From positions 19,107,193 through 19,171,192 of the forward strand of contig NC_051088.1 of NCBI RefSeq assembly GCF_901709675.1: DNA of 64,000 nucleotides. The letters run 5' to 3'. Source of the DNA: Syngnathus acus. Lineage: Eukaryota > Chordata > Actinopteri > Syngnathiformes > Syngnathidae. Of this stretch, positions 28,176-55,700 are shown one piece after another. Numbering within the stretch: position 1 is the first letter of the stretch; the number at the start of each line of letters is the position of its first letter. The notes under the pieces were generated by a model, which was not told the DNA's origin, did not search any database, and was given only the letters and a program-made list of their open reading frames with translations. Made by a program: the position numbers and the translations under genes.

Positions 28176-28188
28176 CGGTCATTGACCT
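28176..28188. promoter_or_regulatory. IR-1 nuclear receptor element upstream of abcb11
   Basis: CGGTCA-T-TGACCT is an inverted repeat of the AGGTCA half site with one spacer base; only the first base departs from the ideal palindrome. FXR/RXR binds IR-1 elements, and in mammals the bile-acid receptor FXR switches on ABCB11 through an IR-1 in the proximal promoter. Here the site lies about 130 bases before a TATA-like box at 28317 and 395 bases before the start codon. The match and place are seen; the function is inferred. Confidence 0.65.
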
Positions 28189-28284
28189 CGACAACAGCGG
28201 ACACAAACCGATCGGACACTTACCCTCAAAGAAAACATCGTGACCCTCCGAGTACTAACTAAGCCCAACCCTCCTCAATAACCG

Positions 28285-28322
28285 CACGTGAATCCTTTCC
28301 AAAGTTGTCCTCCTCCTATATA
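28285..28322 (+). promoter_or_regulatory. putative abcb11 core promoter (E-box and TATA-like box)
   Basis: A CACGTG E-box at 28285-28290 is followed by TATATA at 28317-28322 within CCTATATAC. A start of transcription near 28345 would put the IR-1 element at about -165, close to its place in mammals. The start site itself cannot be seen. Confidence 0.4.
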
Positions 28323-28582
28323 CAAGTGGCATGTGGCCACGACTGACACTATAGTATTGGTGGGACTTTAAGGTTGGATGACACGGTGAAGGACTTAAGC
28401 GCAAAAGAGTTTCTGAAGGATCCTTTGACCTGACTCCAGTTCTACGGACCCATGATAAGTTCTCAAAAGGACGAGAAAGGACACATATTGGTAAATGTCT
28501 CTTCTTCTTTTGCACTCTTGAGTCATGATTGTCTCATAGTTGGAATTTTTTCTTTTGCTTTGCTTTCTTGAGATGAGCCAAT

Positions 28583-44079
<15,497 letters not shown>

Positions 44080-44192
44080 TGGCTCCAAGAGTGTAAACAA
44101 TTGGAAACAGAGATGAGCAGAGTGTTTGTCTGAGGTGATGAGGTCACGTACAAGCTGATGGAACATCAAAAAGTAACTTGAATCTGTTCACT

Positions 44193-44198
44193 ATTAAA
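44193..44198 (+). other. abcb11 polyadenylation signal
   Basis: ATTAAA 114 bases after the stop codon, with a TGTGTGG/GTTGT-rich stretch after it. This gives a short 3' UTR. Confidence 0.6.
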
Positions 44199-44428
44199 GT
44201 GTATTTATTTGTGTGGAAATACCCTGTTGTACTGAAGATTTGCTGAGCTCTTTTGAGACTACTGTCATCTTATGTTTGTTTTTGTTTGGTATTATCAGAA
44301 TGTAACAAGTGAGTTAGTCACTTGGGAAATATCCTAGCACACTACAATCAAAAGGATTAGATTATGATGTGAATGAAAGACAGAAAAACATACCTTTTCT
44401 TTTTTTTCTTTCTTTCTTAAAGCAAGTA

Positions 44429-44735
44429 CCGCATTTTCTGCACTATAAGGCGCACCGGATTATAAAGCGCACCTTCAATGAATGGCCCATTATATAACTT
44501 TGTCCATATATAATGCGCACCGGATTATAAGGCGCACCTTCAATGAACGGCCCATTTTAAAACTTTGTCCATATATAAGATATATACATTTGGCCCGTGG
44601 GCCGGACTTTGGACACGCCTGCTGTAGTGGCTCAATATTGGTCCATATATAAGGCGCACCTGATTATAAGGCGCACTGTCGGCTCTTGAGAAAATTGGAG
44701 GTTTTTAGGTGCGCCTTATAGTGCGGAAAATACGG
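44429..44735 (-). mobile_element. TA-flanked MITE, copy 1
   Basis: A 307-bp element between TA dinucleotides with inverted ends CCGCATTTTCTGCACTATAA and its counterpart TTATAGTGCGGAAAATACGG. Inside are repeats of GCGCACCGGATTATAA. A unit of about 65 bp is present twice here and once in copy 4. TA duplication suggests a Tc1/mariner-type mobiliser. Confidence 0.75.
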
Positions 44736-46439
44736 TATCACATTCAGGGTCACAGGGAAGATGGAGTCCATCTCAGTGAGATCATATATGGTGATTGTGA
44801 ATGAGAAAATCTCTCTGAAAACACAAATTTATAAGTGAGAACTGTTGTTTTCTTTTGTATTACTTTTCATAGCACATAATTAGCCAAACACACGCATCAC
44901 TAAATGAATCATTTTTTATATCCAAATAAATATATAAAGAGTCAAAATAAAGTGTTAACGTTATACAGTGAGCCATGGCAACTGTCCAAGGTAACATTGC
45001 AGGAATTTCAAATGAAAGACGATTGAAACATTCTCTTTTACAAATTTAAATCAAAGCATGAATACGCAGTTGGAGCAGTAACAGGGCTACTTCAGAAGTC
45101 AGATATTTAACCTCGTCGAGAATACGTGACCTCCCGATTCTAGACTGCACGCTTAGCGTGTTGATGCTTTCTGGAGTGCAGATGTCAGAAACACTCTATC
45201 AGTTAGTGGTAATATGTGATCAAGCCACACTGACCTCTGGGAAATTGAGTCTTTAATGTCGACATCTGCAGACGTGGACTCTGGGGTGGATTAGCATTCT
45301 TCAGATGCAATCTCATCTTGCCACTTCTCCTCCAAAATTGATTCAGCGATAGGACACTCTGACTTTGTGCCGTGTGACGCCAGAGGCTGGGTGACACATC
45401 GCTCATGGTTGTGAGAGTGAGAGGTGGTTCAGCATATTTTACAGAGATAAAGAGAACCACTATTTTCAATTGAGTCAGAAACCACATGTGAATTCTGTCC
45501 ACTGTCACTGTGCCTGCTCAAATGCCAAACACCGAAATGAAGTGAGGACTCAGACTAGTGTTTTGTTAACAAAAAGTCAATGAAAATATTTTCATCTACG
45601 CATGAGATGAACCAAGAGTAAATTAAGTGCACTAAAACTAAGAGAGAAATCACAATATATTCACTTTGTGCACAATTATATTATGCATGATTGTCAGTCA
45701 GTCAGTAATCTAATGTAATGACACAAAATAGTTTTTGTGCCAGTTGAATATTTAGACAGACGACTGAATATTAGGAAGATGTAATCTGTGATTTTAGATT
45801 GGAATTAACATGTCTTAAAAACATTGTAAAGTTTAAGGTTCTAAAGTCAAAATGAATTTAAGATGAGACTCCAGCAAATTCCCACCTAGCTATAACATCT
45901 ATCACACTACCCATAACGTGAATTGAAAGCCGGCCAGATTAAAGTCATTTCTTGGAGAATTTTGCCGAGTTGCAGTCTTCACACTATGAAGCTCAAAGTG
46001 CATAATAAGATGAGGCAAACTTCACATGGGGAAGTAGAAGCGGAACACTAGACTCTTTCCTCATCTCAGCTGACTCTTCTGTTAGAAATCCCCAAGGTGA
46101 GATCATCGATCGAGAGAATATGTTCTATCGTGATTATGCTTGAGTGTGCGTGCGTCTGTATTAATCCACGAGGAAGACTTGGATTTGACTCATATCATTC
46201 AACCTTTGTGCAACCTGATGAACGTGAGATCTCCTGCGCTGTGTGTAGATGCCAGCTGCTCAGCTCCGGCTTTGCTCGCATTCTTTTCAGCTGGTATGAA
46301 AGTGGACCTTCTCATCAACTGAGATCGGCTTCTGGGCCACAAAGACTGATAATAGTCCATAAAACCATCTATGTCGCTGTACCTGAGCTGTCCTCAAACC
46401 GTCAGATCATTTGAAAATTCTCCTGTTTACTGCATCATT

Positions 46440-46676
46440 CTTATGAATCTATCCTTTATTTTCATTTTAATCCTTCTTATTTTAATCCCTATGTTTTATT
46501 TCCCTATTTTATATCTTATATAGATTGACGCTTGGTTTTAATCATGTTAGTCTTATTATTTTAAATGATTGAATTATCTTCATATTTTGTTTCATTTTCT
46601 GTAATGCTTTACATGTTTTATGTAACACACGTTGAATTGTCTTGTACATGCAAATAAACTTGCCTTGCGCTATTTC
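46440..46676 (+). mobile_element. 3' end of a non-LTR retrotransposon
   Basis: T-rich stretch ending in GTTGAATTGTCTTGTACATG then AATAAACTTGCCTTGC, the well-known tail shape of a fish LINE copy. No reverse transcriptase remains here. Confidence 0.45.
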
Positions 46677-47223
46677 CAAATGTACATGTGAGTCATCTTG
46701 TCCAGACAAAATGTTTGTGCTGATATTTTTGACTTACGTTGTAGCAACTGACAAGATAAGGGTTATTATGACCATAAAGAAGCCGAAAACGAGTCCCCCG
46801 ACATCATTTACGGCATTCTGTGATTATCTTCCATCAGCTCAGTACTGTCACATCCTCCATTAAATAAGATTGTCATTTATCGTACACATCACCGCGGAAA
46901 AGGGACTGAAGGAAGCTTTAGGGTGTGATTCTTCCTGATTTTTCTTAACTATGGCATTATTAAACAAAATAAAGACAAAGAACTCTTAGTATTAATCATT
47001 AAATTGGAAACATTTAACATCCTCGCAATAGTGGGCAATAGCTATCTCAGGGGGTCTTCCAAGACAAACAAAAACGTTTTTTACATACCTCCCAAAATCT
47101 GGAGAATGCTGATAAACATTCAGTATATGTTCTCTACAGATTGGGGAGAAACGTGGGGAAAAAAAATCCTGGAAAAAGCTGCAAGTACCCCAAAATCAGT
47201 TATCTGGCCTGGAACCTGGGGGT

Positions 47224-47430
47224 AGTGATGGGAAAATGAAGCTTCATGAACCAGATGTTATATTCTTTGGCTCCTCTAGATTGCAATGTTGGTTTAAAGT
47301 GAGGGTTTTAAGAAATAGCAAGTCAATGGCCTTTCAGCTCTTCGGTGAACAGAGAGAGTGCCATCTAGAGGTCTAAGTAAACCCATCAACGGGTTCATAA
47401 AACATCTTGAAGCTTCATTTGCCAATCATT
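47224..47430. mobile_element. MITE with 10-bp target duplication
   Basis: A 207-bp element with imperfect inverted ends of about 22 bp (AGTGATGGGAAAATGAAGCT on the left; its counterpart with a few mismatches on the right) and the exact 10-bp direct repeat ACCTGGGGGT at 47214-47223 and 47431-47440. No coding capacity. Confidence 0.7.
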
Positions 47431-47848
47431 ACCTGGGGGTTCCAAGCATATATCAGGTGGGACCAGTACACCCCTCCTCTCGCTTAGGCACTCCTTCTTG
47501 GCCAAGCAAGGTTCAGATTTTTCCCTCTCTAAATACACTATCTGAGATCCAATACATTCAATCTGTGCATGCCTGGAATTTATGTGGCTCTGGTTGAGCA
47601 ACACACTTGACTAGAACGGAGTGCTACAGCCAACACACTATTTATGTACTATGTATTCCATGTATATTTTGTTACAGTGTTCAGATAGTGTGCCTTTTTC
47701 AGAAGATTCAACCCGTACTGTGCGAGGCACAAGCGACTGAACTTCCCCGCATGCTCTTCTCACAAAGCAGCTCTTGTTCACGTTTGCAAAGAATAATGTC
47801 AAAGAAACACAACAAAATAGGCACACTCTGTCAAATCACACATTACAG

Positions 47849-47977
47849 GAAGTTCTTCCTGAAATAGTTTCTGCAATCAAAGTGTTCTATGTTGACAGCG
47901 TGGCGCCCGACGGCCTCTCAGAAGCATCGGCTGAGGATTTTGCAGACGCGCTGGTTGAAGGTTTCTTAGACCCCGTG
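47849..47977 (+). other. exon-like patch of unknown origin
   Basis: Between an AG (TCACACATTACAG) and a GTATGA donor-like site lies a 129-nt open stretch, 43 whole codons, with higher GC than its surroundings and balanced acidic/hydrophobic residues (it starts EVLPEIVSAIKVFYV). If not spliced, the frame stops two codons later, right before an AATAAA. I do not recognise the peptide and see no partner exon. Confidence 0.3.
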
Positions 47978-48599
47978 GTATGAATAAAAGCAGAGGGGAG
48001 GAAATACAGAGAGTTAAAATTGGCTCATAAATACATTTATGAGAGAGATGAGAGTAAAATGAACTGCTCGCTCCACCTCATTCGCTTAATACACAAAACA
48101 AATGAGGATCTTTTGTGTTTCTGTGTGGTTTTAATCGCTTTGATGTACATTGGTGGTGCATCTCTTCACCATTAGTGTGGTTGAGTAGCTAACATCAGAT
48201 GAAGTCGGAGGAAGGTGCTGAATCGATTCTTCTGTACCTGCTTACCGTCAATGTTTCTTCTCCTTTAGCTGTTTGTTGCTAGTATATATAGATTAGTTCT
48301 GCTGTATTAGGTGCTACTTTCCTTTCCGTTTCAGTTGTTTCTAATGTTGAGTAGGTTGCATTTTGTTTTGTTGTCCTTTGTTGTCACGTCGTTGAGTTTT
48401 TGTTGCCATTGCCTTTTGTTTATTGGGCAGTGTTATTTTCTTGTGTGTCCATATGTTCGTGATTTAATGATTGCTCATTTCCTTGTTCTGACTTCTTTGG
48501 GGTCCAGATTTTGGTGCATTTCTACCACTCATAATATTCTCAAATGACTTTATAGTATAAGATTCAAATTTGGCACATTTTAAAACTTATCCAGTATTT

Positions 48600-48838
48600 T
48601 CGAGACAATTTATCCTGTTCAGAGTCATTGGTGAGCTGGAACTGATTCCGATCATTGAGATTCACTCTCAGATGTAGGTCCATGGACAAGTCATTATTTC
48701 CAGTGAACCTAAACTGCATGTTTTTGAAATGTGAGATGAGGTGAATACCTGGAGACTATCCTCACAAGCACAGGATTCGGTCCTGGAACCTCAGATTGTG
48801 GGACAGACACACTAGTCACATGCAAAACCGTGCTGGCA
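48600..48838 (-). repeat. old SINE copy, reversed
   Basis: The segments ATTGGTGAGCTGGAACTGAT, GCATGTTTTTGAAATGTG and GAATACCTGGAGACTATCC follow the order of the reversed SINE at 36684 into its tRNA-like head. Heavily diverged. Confidence 0.45.
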
Positions 48839-50005
48839 TTACACATACACGCACAAAATAATGGATGCCAAAAAGGTGGCCTCAAATCTGTGTGTTTTAT
48901 ATGTGTCTTCACCACTTATGCATGGATGAAAGGCTTCCTTCTTGGCCTGGAGATAATCATGAATATGATCGCACATGCTGGAAAGAAAAAAAACAGAGGA
49001 GCTCTCTCACCTAGCAGTGATCACTCTTGGATATAACATGAGACTGCTTTTCCAGGCTGAAGATAGTGTGACAGCATTATCTGGCAATTCCGAGCACTTC
49101 CAAATGTTCCTTAAACTGGAGAAGTATAATCCTTTTGTGCCCGAAAAACAAAAGGTCGTAAAGACCTGGTGAAAGAATGTGAATAAAAGAATATCAAAAT
49201 CTGCGCTCTAACATTGTGCTTTTTAGGAGATGAAGGAAGATTATGCAGGATTAAAAATGCCCTGCAGTCTTTGCAGAGTCTAATTAGGGTACAATGCGAA
49301 ACAAGGTCTACCCATGCCGTAAGCATTCCTATGCTTCAAAACCAAGGCCTTGTTTGAGAAAGGGAGTGTCCCAGTTGTCTATCACTCTGCTTTGCTCGTT
49401 ATTTTTTTTTCACAGAAGCCAATGAATATTCACTTGTTTTTTATTTTATGAGACTACTAAACCTCTAAATTCTCTGTGATTTGAGCACCGTCTTTCTGTT
49501 GCTCAGCATACACTAACAGCTTATCAGACGAAGGAGTGATCAATCAGAGGAATGCAAAAATAACAAGAATAAACCCTGGAAGACATAGTTCATTGATGCC
49601 ATTCTGAGAATCCTCCCAGCAAGTTTCCCGAATAACAAATAGACCATATACTGAATAGAATTATTGTTAGTCATTGCAAATAGAATCTGGATTTTAAGGG
49701 CTCTCCACATAAACTAAGTGGATCAGAACTGTGCTTTGATGAAGGAATGTCGTAATGTTGCACCAAAGAGCTTCCACAAGAAACTGCGATTTGTGGTGGA
49801 TTTATCATCCAGTGTAAGGAACATGAGAACGGTTTTGCATGTCATAAAAACTTACAGAAAATTTACTATAGAAGGTCAAAGACACGACAGCTTTATTAAC
49901 ACTGCTGCTGTGTGGGTAAAATTACGCGTGATGTGCGAAAGATACCGGTGGTATGTTGGTCCTACAAATAATTATTAATAATAATCATAAATAATTAATG
50001 ACATA

Positions 50006-50389
50006 CCGTATTTTCCGGACTATAAGGCGCACTTAGAAACCTAAAGTCCGGTGCGCCTTATAGTATATGGACCAAATTCCTAAATTTAAACTGGCCCGAA
50101 GCATTGTGTCATGACATCAATAGTAAGTGGCCCGCTGAAGACTATGAATCATGAATCAAAAAGACTATGGATCATTATTTTGTGATTATAAAGTAATTTG
50201 TTGTGTCTGATGTTGAAATAAAAAAGATAAAATGGAGAATGATTTGATTTGGATTAAAAATCTGACATGATGCATTAATGGTGCGCCTTATAGTCCGGTG
50301 CACCTTATATAAGGACAAAGTTTTAAAATGGGCCATTCATTGAAGGTGCGCCTTATAGTCCGGTGCGCCTTATAGTCCAGATAATACGG
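50006..50389 (+). mobile_element. TA-flanked MITE, copy 2
   Basis: A 384-bp member of the family seen at 44429, with ends CCGTATTTTCCGGACTATAA and CTTATAGTCCAGATAATACGG-like, flanked by TA. It has a longer unrelated centre (50090-50270) than the other copies. Confidence 0.7.
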
Positions 50390-50994
50390 TAATTTTTTCC
50401 AAACAACACATATTTCTACAGAATCCTGCCCTTATATTAAACCTTGCGTCATTCTGTAGATCAAATCCAACAAATGCAAATGTAAAATCTTATAAAACGG
50501 TTTTATTTACTCTAAAAACCTCAAACAGTAAGGTTTTTCAGTCCACGTTCAATGACTTTCATTCATGTTCAGGTAAACATACACACAAATCCTCTGCACT
50601 GCCTGAGACAAATAGCTGCACAGTACACAACAAAAGAAATACTATTCACTACTAATACAAGCAGCAAATTCTCTTCTCTTTGACAACCAATAAAAAGATA
50701 GGTGGATCTGTAAGAAAATATGCTTAAATATTATACAGCAAACATCGGCAAATAGGTTGTTGATACATCATTTTCCCCAAATGGAGTTATTTAACCATTT
50801 TACCGTAAAGTTATTGTGGTACCAAATACAAGGCCTGCTGCTGCGTTGCCAAAGCCCGTTTCCACCAAGCAGTTTTTTTTTTTGGTTTAGTTTAATTTTC
50901 ACAAAAGTTGCGAAAGGTACAAAAATAATGAATCCCTATAGTGGTATTGTTTTGGCACCCTTTTGTCAATTTAACTGATATGTTTACGTAAGTA

Positions 50995-51259
50995 TCGTAT
51001 TTTCCGGGCTATAAGGCGCACCTATATATATGCCTTAGATATGGACCAAATTCTGGCTCGCGGGCCAAATGTGTTGTGTGATATTAATATTATTGATATA
51101 TTGTTATTGTTTTCACTATTTCAAGTTATTATATTGTGATTGCATTAATGGTGCGCCTTATAGTCCGGTGCACCTTATATATGGACAAAGTTTTAAAATG
51201 GGCCATTCATTGAAGGTGCGCCTTATAATCCGGTGCGCCTTATAGTCCGGAAAACACGG
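50995..51259 (+). mobile_element. TA-flanked MITE, copy 3
   Basis: A 265-bp member of the same family, ends TCGTATTTTCCGGGCTATAA and TATAGTCCGGAAAACACGG, flanked by TA. It may lie in the 3' UTR of b3galt1, which is on the minus strand starting about 500 bp to the right. Confidence 0.7.
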
Positions 51260-51757
51260 TATTGCCATCTGTGAACTGGTTAACACACCAACATAACCTG
51301 CCATGAACTGATGGAACCTGGTGGAAACTTGGCTTTAGTACAACAGAAGATACACATACATTCAGTAGAACTTGAGTTCAACGCAAATGGCAAACGCAGT
51401 CACTTGAATGACGTGTGTTGGTATTGATCCAATCACTGGTCACTGTTAATACTCCTGGTGATTTAAAAACAAAGGCATGACGCCCACCACCTCCGTACAA
51501 GCGAGTGTGCAAGGTTGGATGCACATAAAAACACTTGACAAAATGGAGGTTACAGACAGGCATGTTTGGCGTTGTGCTAAAGGAACTCCCGGCAAAGCAA
51601 TCAGTATTTGGACAAAGCCCTGAATGGTTTGTCAATACTCTCCTTTCAGCGCAGTGCTTTGTGCTGTACAGTGTTTGCCGATGTTGGAGAAGTGATAGAT
51701 AGATAGAAGGTCAATCAATAGCTCCCTGACTCACAGAGTGAGGCTGGAGGAGTCCTG

Positions 51758-52744
51758 CTAACATTTAAGATGTTTCTTGCTGGTCATGTCGTTCCAAATG
51801 CGGTGCATCTCTTCAGGCGAGATCTGATGAACGGTGACCACTCGTCGATAGCGGCAGAGGCTGTAAGCCATTTTCCAGTGGTTGAAACCGCTGTTTTGGA
51901 AGGGGTGGATCCCCAGCTTACGCAGACACACTCCCACGTACACGTCCTCCAGATGTAGCAGCCTGGTGTGTAGTGAGGTTTGGTAGATGAGCTCGGCTAC
52001 ATCTGCCGAGAACACGTAGCCAGTGCCGGAGCAGAATGGTGGGTACTTGCTGTCTGGGTACAAGTCTCTCGGCATGTACCACTTGCTCCGCATGTCTCTG
52101 ATTGGCCCGCCGTTGATGACGTAGCCTGTGAAATATCTCCTCCTGGGCTTGGTGCTGGGTTTGAGGAGGTTGTAGATGAGGTTCTCCATATTGACAAAGA
52201 TGTCACTGTCTGTTTTGAGAACATATTGGGCTTTAGAGCAGAAGGTGGCCACCCAGCGCATTCCCATCAGTGTCTTGAGAGTCAGGTTGTGGTAAGAGTC
52301 AATAAAATCCTCAACGACAATGTCGTGGAAGATCTGGCTCTCCTGCTCCACCATGTGGTTAAGGACAGCGTCCGTGCTGCGACCCAACAAGAAGAGCGTG
52401 ACCACACGCACGTCAGGAAATGTACTTTCGTCACCCCACGTTTCTCTTATGGCCTGCCGTGCATCAAATTCCTTGTGGGTGGTGCTTATCAGGATCACGA
52501 GAAAAGGGGTCTCCGTCTCACATTTCTTGGCATCATTGATGAGGTAGTCAAAGTCATGCGGATTCAGAGAGCGAGTGCGGTAGTTACCGAAGGTGGTGTT
52601 CTTACTCATCTTGGGTGCCTTGTGAATCGGGATGTTCAGCTGGCCCACATAGGAAGTGGATGGGCGGGTCACGCTCAGATACCAGAGAGCACTGGCCCAG
52701 CAAACCACTGTCAGCAAGTACAAACAGGAGACCTTAGAAGGCAT
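51758..52744 (-). CDS. b3galt1: beta-1,3-galactosyltransferase 1
   Basis: Golgi type II membrane enzyme that transfers galactose from UDP-galactose to terminal N-acetylglucosamine in beta-1,3 linkage (type 1 chains). One uninterrupted coding exon of 328 aa (human 326). The start MPSKVSCLYLLTVVCWASALWY gives a short cytoplasmic tail and a membrane anchor of about 18 residues. Family blocks follow: FLVILISTTHKEFDARQAIR, the acid motif in LKTDSDIFVN (DSD, metal/UDP binding), RRYFTGYVINGGP, PPFCSGTGYVFSADVAELIY and LHLEDVYVG. The C-terminus SKKHLKC matches B3GALT1 almost to the residue, so this is B3GALT1 and not B3GALT2/5. The mammalian gene is also single-exon in its coding part with distant non-coding leader exons, which could lie further right. 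Confidence 0.97.
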   Translation of the reverse strand: MPSKVSCLYLLTVVCWASALWYLSVTRPSTSYVGQLNIPIHKAPKMSKNTTFGNYRTRSLNPHDFDYLINDAKKCETETPFLVILISTTHKEFDARQAIRETWGDESTFPDVRVVTLFLLGRSTDAVLNHMVEQESQIFHDIVVEDFIDSYHNLTLKTLMGMRWVATFCSKAQYVLKTDSDIFVNMENLIYNLLKPSTKPRRRYFTGYVINGGPIRDMRSKWYMPRDLYPDSKYPPFCSGTGYVFSADVAELIYQTSLHTRLLHLEDVYVGVCLRKLGIHPFQNSGFNHWKMAYSLCRYRRVVTVHQISPEEMHRIWNDMTSKKHLKC

Positions 52745-55700
52745 CTCTGTTTACTTTGTTGGCTTTACAGGTGGCGGCAGCATTGGAAACTCTATGACCA
52801 GGCTGACATGGGATGTCTCAGATTGGACGGTGCATGTTGAGGCCGCCCCTGCCACATGGGACATCAATCCTAAATAATAGGCTTCTTTACTGTCTAGTGT
52901 GATTGAAAGGAAAATCCGCTGAGATATCTTATCATGGTCAACATGTCACTGCGTTCCATCGCCTCTCACAGAACCGCTTAGGGCGTGTCTTCGACAGGAT
53001 CTGAAATTGGATAACACAGACTGGTCAGTGGAAACCAAATTTTGAACTAACTAAGAGGAAGATGATGAGCATCAAGATTGAAATGCCATATGTTAACCAT
53101 TATAAGGATAGGTCTAATTATGTGTATATTAATCTCCAGGGGTCCTCAGTGGCTATATCGCAGTTCACTTTTTGTGGCTTCATTGCATGACATGAATATT
53201 TGGATGTTACTTGGCAGATTTCATCTATCTTGGATGTGTCCTGGTCATAACTCTTGCATTGGATGTGTCCTGGATCCTAACTCCTGCAATAAAGGAGGGA
53301 TTACTCTACTTGCATTGCACCCACCAACCCTGGTGTCACTTAAACAATACTGCCTCTGATCACATGCTCTGGGGCGTAAAGAAATGGAAGTAGTAGGCTT
53401 TGCCTCAGCTCCACTATCTGTTTGCAGTTATTATTCAGCTGACTCTGTTGATCTGGACTTAGATGACAGTCACACTCACTCGGGGAATTTGGCGAGATGA
53501 GGCAGACAAAGTAAATACATTCCACTTCATCTTCTGTTCTACTCCGAGAAGTTCAGGTTTCGCATGGTCACTATCAGTCAACTAAATCTCAAATTTAGAC
53601 TTGGCCGGGCATATTGACTTCACACGCCTTAATGAGATGCCATTTCATTTTGTTAGACCAGCGCCGCTGTGGTAATTTTAGCAACTCTTAAAATTGCAGC
53701 TCTAATTGGACACAGTCAGACCTTGAGGGGATGAATTTAAGCAATAAATATGAAATGGTCATGGTCAAATACTCCTTTTTGGTGTGTTCACAAACTGTTT
53801 TGATGTACAGTTACACACTCTGCTAAAATGAGAATAAAGAGATCATTTAGCATTTGTTTCCAGATATTTTCATCTAGCTTTGATACACAACTCGGAATAT
53901 AGCATTAATTACTTTAATATTTAGTGAGCAAAAGAATTGGAAAAAATAAACTCAAAATAGACTGAAGTGAATAAGACTTAACATTTTGCATCATGTGATG
54001 CTTAAATAGCATTTTGACCTCAGACAAGTCGTTTCCACTTCTCGCCTCGATGAACTGCTTTTGGCAGTGTGATTTGGGTCATTATGTTGTGCCACAGTTC
54101 AAGAAGCCAAGCAAACCTAAGCAATAATATTACCTCCGCACTTTCACATGTGTGTTTGTGATTTTGAGTAGATCATTTCTCAAAGCCCCCCACCCTCATC
54201 ACTTGGCTGAAGGATCATCTCAATTTGTTTCATTAATAACAACATAAACCGACAGTCACATGTGCCGATACTTAATGGAATCCAAATTTCAAGCTATTCC
54301 TGCTTCATGAAAATGATGATGCAGGATTAGAACTCTTTGTAGGACGCACAGAAGAAATTTACAGTCAGCGATGAGCAGCAAAACACGACATAAAGATCCA
54401 ATTAGAAATATTGGATGTGTGAAATGTGCTTAGTTAGCATACTGCTGGCAGGTGGTGGTGTGCTTATAAAAGCTGCTAATCATTTTATCAGGCAAAATAA
54501 TTTACCTTGTCTTGTAGGGGCTTGAAGCTTCTTTTCATGAGGACTTCTCTCTGATTCCACCCCCATCTCCGCTATCTCCCTGGCCCTGTTCTCCATCTCT
54601 CGTTTTCCCTCTGAAGCATAGTCATCAATCTCTCTGCCTGGACGAATTCATCTCATCATGGCTGCTTTTCCACACCTCCGCCTCATCTTCTCAATCACTC
54701 ACTCGTTCAACACACCACTAGATGTCTGATCTTTCTTTTTGTATGTTGCACCACATATCACTCCATCTGTATTTATGTCACTCTCACATATGCATTGTGT
54801 TTTTGCCATTTTGGCAGCCCATTTTTCCCATTGCTGCTCATATCTTACATGTATTTGTTTTTTTATGAGTCATTTTCCTTTTCTGAGTGAACATTAACTT
54901 ATTGACAGGTCCTACTGCAATCAGTCACATGGGGCGGTCACAATCTCCACTTCCTGCAATATGTCTCCCATGTCCCTGACAGAATCACTAAAGCATCATG
55001 TTTATCTCCGTGACCTTGCTTCCACTCCCTCTTGTATGCAAATCAGCTTTCTTCTTCTTCCTCTTTCCTTCCCAAAACAAATTTGCACTAAGCCATTTAA
55101 AAAGGCAGATTTGCTTCATACTGTCCAGTCACTTTTAATAATGTTGACAAGAGAAACAAACTTGCAAAAGAACACAGAATCATCATTTTTGAGTGTGACA
55201 AAAGAAGTCAGTGTCTGCACACTACGGTAGTTATGATTTAAGTACTCTATGTGAGCCATGACAAAACAACTGGTTATACTGAACATGTGAAAAGTGTTAC
55301 ATAAAATACAAAAGTACAAATAAACCTGACTCATGTTCTAGAAAAAAAATTGGAAAAAATGAACAAATTGTCTTCGTCCCAAAAGTGTGTGGAGTGATGT
55401 TTTTTTTTTAATCTGTTGGATGTGAAAAGAGCATGGACATCTCTTGATATTTTTTGATGGAATAGTGCATTAAAAAAATATAATGCATTGGATTTATTTT
55501 GCTCTTTTCTATATTGTACTCAAAGTGCTCACAGTAGATGCATTATTGATACGGTCACACATTGGTACTCTGGGGCAGGCTGACACAAGTGTGGCAGCCA
55601 GTGCGTGCCTACGGCCCCTCCGACCACCACCAAACATTCACACCCAAGGACACAAGGACCCATGACCCACAACCTTGCGACGCATGAGGATTTTTTTATT

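Larger units (their letters stand above)
44199..51757. other. intergenic region between convergent abcb11 and b3galt1
   Basis: About 7.5 kb between two genes that point at each other. It holds three MITEs of the TA family (two of them close to b3galt1), the 10-bp-duplication MITE, a LINE tail, an old SINE and one exon-like patch (47849). The right end probably includes the b3galt1 3' UTR, whose length I cannot fix. The rest is AT-rich with no recognised content. Confidence 0.5.

Noticed and set aside
51980-52840. 286-codon open frame on the plus strand
   Set aside because: It lies antisense across b3galt1, whose minus-strand protein is unmistakable; the frame is a by-product of GC-rich third positions.
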